Assembly: GCA_023429825.1 (NCBI GenBank)
Contig: JAEZDC010000116.1
Span: 1 to 29,348, forward strand
DNA: 29,348 nt
Source: Bacteroidota bacterium
Lineage (GTDB): Bacteria; Bacteroidota; Bacteroidia; Chitinophagales; Chitinophagaceae
Direction of reading: 5' to 3'
Both the position numbers and the translations under genes were made by a program. The notes under the pieces were generated by a model that ran no database searches, was not told where the DNA came from, and saw only the letters and a list, made by a program, of their open reading frames with translations. This document shows positions 24,030 through 29,348 of the stretch, one piece after another. Position 1 is the first letter of the stretch; each line of letters begins with the position of its first letter.

Positions 24030-24356
24030 TTAATGCGATACTGCTTTTAAACCAATTATAGAAGAGATAAGTGTAGTGATAAAGAACAATCTCCAGAACG
24101 TTGCTGGTTCTTTAAAAACCAATATTCCTACCAGTACAGTACCCACTGCCCCTATTCCAGTCCACACGGCATAGGCGGTTCCGATAGGCAGTGTTTGTGT
24201 GGCTTTCACCAGCAATATCATGCTTATCGATAATGCTACAAGAAAACCTGTATACCACAAATACATACTAGAGCCTGTAGTTTCTTTGGCCTTACCTAAA
24301 CAAAAAGCGAATACCACTTCAAATAATCCTGCAATGATGAGTATAAGCCAATTCAT
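24030..24356 (-). CDS. SMR-family transporter, Gdx/SugE-like
   Basis: The 108-residue protein has four hydrophobic helices, typical of small multidrug resistance proteins. ATG 24356 (MNWLILIIAGLFEVVF) gives the classical N-terminus with the essential Glu13; the in-frame TTG at 24374 was rejected. TLPIGTAYAVWTGIGAVGTVLVGILVFKE is the SugE/Gdx-like helix 3 signature region. Gdx members export guanidinium in exchange for protons, while QAC-type relatives export cations such as quaternary ammonium. SugE/Gdx usually reads EVVWA where this one reads EVVFA. Only 38 bases separate its start from the upstream terminator hairpin, so no guanidine riboswitch fits there. Confidence 0.9.
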   Translation of the reverse strand: MNWLILIIAGLFEVVFAFCLGKAKETTGSSMYLWYTGFLVALSISMILLVKATQTLPIGTAYAVWTGIGAVGTVLVGILVFKEPATFWRLFFITTLISSIIGLKAVSH

Positions 24357-24394
24357 TATTTCTGCTTTCTGCAAAGCTATCTGGTTTAAAATAA

Positions 24395-24426
24395 AAAAGG
24401 CGAAGCTGCTTTCTGCTTCGCCTTTT
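24395..24426 (-). terminator. Intrinsic terminator of the DUF1579 lipoprotein gene
   Basis: A perfect 12-bp stem AAAAGGCGAAGC/GCTTCGCCTTTT (24395-24406 and 24415-24426) has an 8-base loop. On the minus strand it is followed by further T residues (TTATTTT). It lies 16 bases beyond the lipoprotein stop and just before the SMR gene. Confidence 0.9.
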
Positions 24427-24442
24427 ATTATTGAATATATGT

Positions 24443-25063
24443 TTACATTTTCCTTTTAGAGACCATCTCCATAGTCTTCATTTCTTTTCCTTTGAAAGTA
24501 CAGTACATTTCCATTTTCTGTGTATTATCGTCAATAAAGGTCATCACTTCTCGTACATCACAATCTTTCCCGGTAGTTGGATCTACCATAGTGCCTTTCA
24601 TCGTCATTGTTTTGGTTGCTGCATCATAAGTGCCCTGCATATTCATCACGCCTGTACCCATATTATCAACCCAGGTGCTGAAGAAGACCTTCTTCGCATT
24701 GTCGTACCCCATAGTGCTGTGACCTTCGAAAGGCATGCCCATCATATCACCTGTGTGTACACCCTCCTGGTAACGTCCGCCAAGCACCGTTTTAAACATT
24801 GCGGTTCCTTTTGTGTTAACAGCAGGAGAATCAGGATGCATCCACATTTTCATTTCTGCTTCCCAGGTGCCATCATTCTTTGCCATCCACTTGTGCATGT
24901 CGCCAGGTGTCATGTAATCCATCCAGGCTTTGTCCTGTTCTTCTTTAGAAAGTTCTTTTTCCGGTTGAGTTGTTGCTGTAGCAATGTCAGATGGTTTAGC
25001 TTCATCTTTACAACTTACAGCGATAATGGTGAAGGCCAGCAGGCCGAGGAAAATTCTTTTCAT
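24443..25063 (-). CDS. DUF1579-family lipoprotein
   Basis: The 206-residue protein begins MKRIFLGLLAFTIIAVSCKD, a lipoprotein signal with lipobox cysteine Cys18. After a Thr/Glu-rich linker, DUF1579 features follow: MDYMTPGDMHKWMAKNDGTW, GRYQEGVHTGDMMGMPFEGH, MGYDNAKKVFFSTWVDNMGTG, GTYDAATKTMTMKGTM and a final beta-strand block. The mature protein is methionine-rich. DUF1579 proteins look like lipocalin-type beta folds of unknown function. Aspartate after the lipobox cysteine is not at position +2 (KD order), so sorting to the outer membrane is plausible, though E. coli rules may not apply. It is divergent from the thiolase and ends with a strong terminator. Confidence 0.87.
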   Translation of the reverse strand: MKRIFLGLLAFTIIAVSCKDEAKPSDIATATTQPEKELSKEEQDKAWMDYMTPGDMHKWMAKNDGTWEAEMKMWMHPDSPAVNTKGTAMFKTVLGGRYQEGVHTGDMMGMPFEGHSTMGYDNAKKVFFSTWVDNMGTGVMNMQGTYDAATKTMTMKGTMVDPTTGKDCDVREVMTFIDDNTQKMEMYCTFKGKEMKTMEMVSKRKM

Positions 25064-25174
25064 AGCAATCGTGTTTTTGGTTTATTGAGTTGAGAAAGAT
25101 AAAACATTTTTTAAGAAAGAATATGCTCTAAAGAGACAATACAGCTTCAAGAATTAAGATAACTTGCGGTTTTT

Positions 25175-25204
25175 AATTTGACAATGTGGCAATTTGATAA
25201 TGTG
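25175..25204. repeat. Short intergenic direct repeat AATTTGAYAATGTG
   Basis: AATTTGACAATGTG (25175-25188) and AATTTGATAATGTG (25191-25204) repeat with a 16-base period and one difference. Degenerate echoes AGAATTGAATAATTGATAA follow to about 25222. They lie just before the thiolase start in the 173-base divergent gap. Similar wording occurs before accC at about 16052-16100. Confidence 0.6.
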
Positions 25205-25236
25205 AGAATTGAATAATTGATAACCCTGGAAATACA

Positions 25237-26430
25237 ATGAAAACAGCTTATATAATTGATGCCGTAAGAACACCCATCGGCAGGTACGGAGGGAAATTAT
25301 CGCAGGTGAGGCCCGATGATCTTTTAGCCCATGTGATAAAAGCGTTGGTGAATCGGCACCCAGGTTTAGATGTGAATGCAATTGAGGATGTGATCGCAGG
25401 TTGCGCCAACCAGGCGGGAGAAGACAATCGCAATGTGGCAAGAATGAGTGCGTTGCTGGCAGGTCTTCCGGTTTCGGTTGGCGGGAATACCGTAAACCGT
25501 TTGTGTGCAAGTGGATTGCAGGCCGTGATGGATGCCAGCAGGGCAGTTATGTGTGGCGATGGCATGTTCTACATTGCCGGTGGTGTGGAAAGTATGACAA
25601 GAGCTCCTTTCGTGATGAGTAAAAGTGGGGAAGCATGGAGCAGAACGCCGGAAGTGTTTGATACTACCATAGGATGGCGTTTTATTAATAAAAAGTTAGC
25701 TGCAATGTATCATCCATACAGTATGGGTGAAACAGCAGAAAATATTGCAAAGCAGTGGAAGATCAGCCGTGAAGAACAGGATGCATTTGCATTATCATCA
25801 CAGGAAAAATATTTCGCAGCAATGAACGCAGGTAAATGGAATGATGAGATAGTGCCTGTAGAAATAACAGAGAATAAACAGACGGTTTTGTTTGATACAG
25901 ATGAACATCCACGCCAGACTACTTTAGAAAAACTGGCTTCTTTGAAACCTGCTTTTGCAAAAGATGGAACCGTTACCGCAGGAAATTCTTCAGGTATCAA
26001 TGATGGTGCTTCAGCATTATTGATTGCGAGTGAAGAGGCGGTGAAGCAATTCAATTTGCAACCGTTGGCAAGAGTGGTGAGTATGGGTGCAGCAGGAGTA
26101 GATGCTTCTATAATGGGTATCGGTCCTGTACCGGCGACCAACAAAGCTCTGCAAAGAGCAGGGTTGAAGGTGAATGATATCGGATTGGTAGAATTGAATG
26201 AAGCTTTTGCCGCACAATCATTAGCCTGTGTAAGAGATCTTGACCTTGATATCAATAAAGTGAATGTGAACGGTGGTGCGATCGCTTTAGGTCATCCTTT
26301 AGGAAGCAGTGGTGCACGAATCAGCGGAACATTATTGCATGAGATGAAAAAAAGTGAAGTGAAATATGGCTTGGCTACGATGTGCGTGGGCGTAGGCCAG
26401 GGTGCTGCCATAATATATGAACGTTTATAA
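25237..26430 (+). CDS. Thiolase (acetyl-CoA acyltransferase, 3-oxoadipyl-CoA thiolase-like)
   Basis: The 397-residue enzyme belongs to the degradative/biosynthetic thiolase family, joining or cleaving acyl-CoA and acetyl-CoA in the cytoplasm. The start KTAYIIDAVRTPIGRYGGKL is typical. The nucleophilic Cys90 lies in VNRLCASGLQAV (most homologues have CGSG), followed by GGVESMTRAPFVMSK. The active-site loops are NGGAIALGHPLGSSGARI (His353) and MCVGVGQGAAII (Cys383). The GCANQAGEDNRNVARM segment resembles PcaF/PaaJ-type 3-oxoadipyl-CoA thiolases, but no aromatic-degradation genes lie nearby, so a general fatty-acid or acetoacetyl-CoA role is equally likely. ATG 25237 gives the expected N-terminus. 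It appears to be a single gene without an obvious terminator. Confidence 0.95.
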   Translation: MKTAYIIDAVRTPIGRYGGKLSQVRPDDLLAHVIKALVNRHPGLDVNAIEDVIAGCANQAGEDNRNVARMSALLAGLPVSVGGNTVNRLCASGLQAVMDASRAVMCGDGMFYIAGGVESMTRAPFVMSKSGEAWSRTPEVFDTTIGWRFINKKLAAMYHPYSMGETAENIAKQWKISREEQDAFALSSQEKYFAAMNAGKWNDEIVPVEITENKQTVLFDTDEHPRQTTLEKLASLKPAFAKDGTVTAGNSSGINDGASALLIASEEAVKQFNLQPLARVVSMGAAGVDASIMGIGPVPATNKALQRAGLKVNDIGLVELNEAFAAQSLACVRDLDLDINKVNVNGGAIALGHPLGSSGARISGTLLHEMKKSEVKYGLATMCVGVGQGAAIIYERL

Positions 26431-26563
26431 CCCGTGGCTGGAATATCTCCATAACATGACCGGAATATCCCCGGAATATCTATATAGCTGGTATGGCCCA
26501 GGGTGGGAGTAACTATACTGCAGCTATGCTTTATCCCTTAAGCTTCCCTTAATTAAGTACGAA

Positions 26564-26612
26564 GTTACTACGCCTTTACCAGTAGTAACGTGTTGGGTAT
26601 TTACAGATACCC
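26564..26612 (+). other. Tandem hairpins in the thiolase-DUF5916 gap
   Basis: GTTACTAC (26564-26571) pairs with GTAGTAAC (26582-26589) around a 10-base loop. Five bases later GGGTAT (26595-26600) pairs with ATACCC (26607-26612) around a 6-base loop. No long T-tract follows either, so they are not simple terminators. They could be part of a structured RNA or the 3' end of the thiolase transcript. Confidence 0.35.
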
Positions 26613-26627
26613 CGCCTCCGTTGTGTA

Positions 26628-26738
26628 ATGATCATTTATTTTCCCGCAAACTCCGATGATGACAATGATGATACAACTAATGTAAAAGTGGATGAATGGT
26701 TGACCATGATCAAAATAAAACCATGTGATCTACGTTAG
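26628..26738 (+). CDS. Possible small ORF, 36 codons, acidic N-half
   Basis: ATG 26628 to TAG 26736-26738 reads MIIYFPANSDDDNDDTTN then VKVDEWLTMIKIKPCDLR. It has a run of aspartates followed by a short amphipathic stretch. I recognise no family, see no ribosome-binding site, and cannot exclude chance. It sits alone in a 518-base gap and is directly preceded by two hairpins. Confidence 0.2.
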   Translation: MIIYFPANSDDDNDDTTNVKVDEWLTMIKIKPCDLR

Positions 26739-26948
26739 CTTAGTATAGAATTTAATTCTATGCAAAAGCTTACGATACATACAAGCGATGTGGTGTTCTA
26801 TAGCCTGATCACTTTACTTTTTTACGTGGTGCTTTCTTAGGTGCCGGGCTATATTTCATCATCTTACGGCACTAACCGTATAAAACTGTTTCCTGCCGTT
26901 ATTCCATTTTAGCAAAGCTCTGCAAATGGCGAATTTAGTTTTGCTTTC

Positions 26949-29348
26949 ATGAGAACCGTCTTAGCTGCTGTTTTTGCTATATGCATTACATCTACTGTTA
27001 TTGCCCAGGATTCTATCAGCCGAAAAAAATATACCACTCAGCCACTTAAAGGTTCTATTGTTTTAGACGGGAAAACCACCGAAGAAGCATGGAATGCCGT
27101 GGAGTGGGCAGGTGATTTTATACAGTGGCAGCCGAGCGAAGGGAAAGCACCCCACCAGCCCAGCAATTTTAAAATACTATATGATGATCGTTATCTCTAT
27201 GTGGCATACAGATGTTGGGATGCAAAGCCGGACTCTATCATCAAACAAATGAGCAGGAGAGATGAGTTTCCGGGTGACTGGATAGAGATCAACATCGACA
27301 GTTACCACGACCTGAGAACTGCTTTTTCATTTACTCTTTCCGTTTCAGGGGTAAGAGGTGATGAATTCGTATCTAATGATGGCAATAACTGGGACGGAAG
27401 CTGGAACCCGATATGGTTTGCCAAGACACATGTGGATGATAAAGGCTGGACCGGCGAGATCAAAATTCCTTTTAGCCAGTTGCGTTATGGTAATGAAGCT
27501 GAAAAAGTATGGGGCATACAGGTGACAAGAAGAATATTTCGTAAAGAAGAAAGATCTACCTGGCAACTGATACCACAGAACAGCGGTGTGTGGGTGAGCC
27601 GTTTTGGTGAATTGCATGGATTGAAAAATATTCCTGTCCATAAGCAGGTAGAGATCGCTCCTTATATTACTGCTCAATTAGATACTTATAAACCGCAAAC
27701 CGGGAATCCATTTGCAAAAGGAAAAGATTTTAAAGTGAACGCAGGTGTTGATGGAAAAGTGGCGATCACCAATGATCTTATACTTGACTTTACGATCAAT
27801 CCCGACTTCGGGCAAGTAGAAGCAGATCCATCCCAGGTTCGTTTAGATGGTTACCAGAATTTCTTCCAGGAAAGAAGACCATTTTTCATCGAAAGCCGTA
27901 ACATCTTTGATTATCGGCTTACCGGTTCTGAAGCAGGTGGAGATTACGATTCTGATCTTTTGTTTTACTCACGTCGTATCGGTAGTTCGCCGCATGGTTA
28001 TCCCAGCACAGTTGCAGGAGAGTATGTGAAGTTTCCACAGAACACTTCTATTCTTGGTGCAGCTAAGTTCAGTGGAAAAACCAAGAACGGATGGAGCATC
28101 GGTATATTAGAAAGCATTACTGAAAGAGAAATGGCAACGATCGATAAGAACGGTGCAAGAAGAGATGAATTGGTGGAACCACTCACGAGTTATTTTGTGG
28201 GAAGACTGCAAAAAGATTCAAGAGATGGCAACACCATCATCGGCGGTATCATCACGAGTGTGAACAGGGCAAAAGGGTTAGATTTTATGCATCGCAATGC
28301 ATATTCGGGTGGTGTGGATTTTTTACATTACTGGAAGAGACGTACATGGTATATAAGAGGAAATGTGGTGTGGAGTCATGTAGATGGTACCAAAGAAGCG
28401 ATCTTGAATACACAAACTGCTTTCGAACATTTATTTCAACGCCCAGGTGCTAAAGGCGTTTCAGTTGATCCCAACAGAACTTCTCTTACCGGTACAGGTG
28501 CCACGGTTCGTTTGGGAAAGATCGGTGGCAAGCAGGGTAAATATGGGCAGGTGTTCAAGTTTGAAACGGGAGCAACGTACCGCTCACCTGAATTGGAATT
28601 GAATGACATCGGTTTTATGCTTACTGCAAATGAGATCAATCACTTCACGTGGGCAGGCTTGCATTTTCCCAGGACGTTCTCTATCTTCCGTAATGCAAGG
28701 ATCAATTACAACCATTGGTCAAGATGGGATTTCGGTGGTAAATACATCTGGCAAGGATTCAATGCCAATCTTCATGGAACGTTTAAAAATAACTGGCAAA
28801 CAGGAACAGGAGCTTCGTGGGTACCTTTGGATATTTCTAATAATGCATTAAGAGGTGCAGGTACGTTAAGGCAGCCCGGTGGTGTGAGCCATTGGGTGTA
28901 TGTGAACACAGATTTCAGAAAAAAGATCTACGCGAGTTTGAATGTAGATAATGTGTGGGGCTTCGATAATTCGGTGAAAGAAAACAATATCAGCCTTGGA
29001 TTGAATTTGCAGCCGATGAATGCACTGCGCATTAACCTGAGTGGTGGTTATACATATAACTGGAGAAGACAGGACCAGTTTGTAACCAACCTTACTTATA
29101 ATAATGCAACAAGAAGTATCGTTGGCCAGATCAGGCAAAAAACATTACGCTTCACTGCCAGGATGACGTATAACATCACACCTGATCTTACCATACAATA
29201 CTACGGCCAGCCATTCATTACACGTCCTATCTACAGCAAGTTCGGTTATGTGTCTAATGCTTTGGCAAAAGATTACGATGCTAGGTTTACTCCTTTTGCA
29301 TCTAATCAAATCAATTTCAACAGTGGCGTTTATAATGTAGATGAGAAC
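26949..29348 (+). CDS. DUF5916 protein with N-terminal carbohydrate-binding family 9-like domain; 3' partial
   Basis: The open frame from ATG 26949 runs exactly 800 codons to the window edge without a stop. A signal peptide (MRTVLAAVFAICITSTVIA, cut before QDS) is followed by a CBM9-like beta-sandwich, residues about 35-215: GSIVLDGKTTEEAWNAVEW, FKILYDDRYLYVAYRCWD, RDEFPGDWIEINIDSYHD, GWTGEIKIPFSQLRY. Then comes the DUF5916 region, predicted as outer-membrane beta-strands: FTINPDFGQVEADPSQVRL, GYQNFFQERRPFFIESRNIF, and many later strands such as YSRRIGSSPHGYP. These proteins are common in Bacteroidota; their function is not established, and an outer-membrane barrel-like location is inferred. 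A TAGTTTTG box at 26936 is too close to the ATG to be its promoter unless translation is leaderless. Confidence 0.92.
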   Translation, partial: MRTVLAAVFAICITSTVIAQDSISRKKYTTQPLKGSIVLDGKTTEEAWNAVEWAGDFIQWQPSEGKAPHQPSNFKILYDDRYLYVAYRCWDAKPDSIIKQMSRRDEFPGDWIEINIDSYHDLRTAFSFTLSVSGVRGDEFVSNDGNNWDGSWNPIWFAKTHVDDKGWTGEIKIPFSQLRYGNEAEKVWGIQVTRRIFRKEERSTWQLIPQNSGVWVSRFGELHGLKNIPVHKQVEIAPYITAQLDTYKPQTGNPFAKGKDFKVNAGVDGKVAITNDLILDFTINPDFGQVEADPSQVRLDGYQNFFQERRPFFIESRNIFDYRLTGSEAGGDYDSDLLFYSRRIGSSPHGYPSTVAGEYVKFPQNTSILGAAKFSGKTKNGWSIGILESITEREMATIDKNGARRDELVEPLTSYFVGRLQKDSRDGNTIIGGIITSVNRAKGLDFMHRNAYSGGVDFLHYWKRRTWYIRGNVVWSHVDGTKEAILNTQTAFEHLFQRPGAKGVSVDPNRTSLTGTGATVRLGKIGGKQGKYGQVFKFETGATYRSPELELNDIGFMLTANEINHFTWAGLHFPRTFSIFRNARINYNHWSRWDFGGKYIWQGFNANLHGTFKNNWQTGTGASWVPLDISNNALRGAGTLRQPGGVSHWVYVNTDFRKKIYASLNVDNVWGFDNSVKENNISLGLNLQPMNALRINLSGGYTYNWRRQDQFVTNLTYNNATRSIVGQIRQKTLRFTARMTYNITPDLTIQYYGQPFITRPIYSKFGYVSNALAKDYDARFTPFASNQINFNSGVYNVDEN

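Larger units (their letters stand above)
26431..26948. other. 518-base gene-poor region with repeats, hairpins and small ORFs
   Basis: No convincing gene is seen. The region holds three GGAATATC direct repeats (26440, 26462 and 26473). It has two adjacent hairpins, GTTACTAC/GTAGTAAC (26564-26589) and GGGTAT/ATACCC (26595-26612). A 17-base palindrome ATAGAATT-T-AATTCTAT lies at 26745-26761. A pair of mutually exclusive hairpins involves GTGCCG (26841), ACGGCAC (26866) and TGCCGT (26894). Small ORFs are at 26628-26738 and 26760-26840 on plus and 26809-26862 on minus. Part of it must serve as leader or promoter of the DUF5916 gene. Confidence 0.5.

Noticed and set aside
24357..24394. Guanidine riboswitch upstream of the SMR gene
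   Set aside because: Only 38 bases lie between the terminator and the start, and no ACGA/ACGR-type conserved motif was found.
24431..25093. 220-codon plus-strand frame opposite the DUF1579 lipoprotein
   Set aside because: The minus-strand reading has a lipoprotein signal and domain features. The plus reading is a His/Cys/Phe-rich shadow.
26936..26943. TAGTTTTG as promoter of the DUF5916 gene
   Set aside because: It ends five bases before the ATG, so it would require a leaderless or internally started message, and no -33 box is present.
27345..27677. Minus-strand frames opposite the DUF5916 gene
   Set aside because: The plus strand is a continuous 800-codon frame with signal peptide and domain landmarks. 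The minus frames are shadows.

Overview
The window looks like a chromosomal segment of a Bacteroidota bacterium, most likely family Chitinophagaceae or a close relative. Four things point there: a giant secreted protein ending in a gliding-motility / type IX secretion (T9SS) type B C-terminal domain, followed by PorP/SprF-like and OmpA-like genes; a DUF5916 outer-membrane-type protein; general absence of Shine-Dalgarno sequences; and upstream boxes fitting the Bacteroidota -7 consensus TAnnTTTG. No rRNA, tRNA, CRISPR array, transposase or phage gene was seen. The genus assignment is an inference.

Layout. (1) 1-8125 (+): a surface module of three genes joined by 1-4 base stop/start overlaps. 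It holds the 3' part of a giant modular Ig-like adhesin (5' end outside the window), a PorP/SprF-family outer-membrane protein, and an OmpA-family protein with seven calcium-type thrombospondin-3 repeats. A bidirectional terminator follows. (2) 8178-14030 (-): a carbohydrate cluster. A glycosyltransferase, UDP-galactopyranose mutase (glf) and a GH1::RmlD-like fusion protein overlap one another, and a GH5-like hydrolase lies just downstream behind a possible promoter of its own. None of the four has a visible signal peptide, so the product or substrate is probably handled in the cytoplasm. I know of no characterised pathway with this gene set. The glycosyltransferase leader carries a perfect Shine-Dalgarno in front of an 8-codon micro-ORF. 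(3) 14155-15378 (-): a DinB-like protein and a Crp/Fnr-type regulator. (4) 15556-17446 (+): accB and accC of acetyl-CoA carboxylase, closed by a strong terminator. (5) 17553-20368 (-): a CvpA::CAP fusion protein and two pseudouridine synthases (RluA-type and RluB/RsuA-type). (6) 20508-22631: a Spy/CpxP-like periplasmic protein (-) divergent from a membrane histidine kinase (+). (7) 22656-25063 (-): a DUF3606 small protein, RlmN, a Gdx/SugE-type SMR transporter and a DUF1579 lipoprotein. (8) 25237-26430 (+): a thiolase. (9) 26431-26948: about 520 bases without a convincing gene but with short repeats, hairpins and small ORFs. (10) 26949 to the window end (+): a DUF5916 protein running off the edge.

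The best candidate for an undescribed system is the glycosyltransferase / glf / GH1::RmlD / GH5 cluster. The most unusual local sequence features are the near-identical DNA repeats in the 5' part of the adhesin, the leader micro-ORF at 14044-14070, and the structured gap at 26431-26948. All functional statements come from reading motifs by eye. No database search was run.
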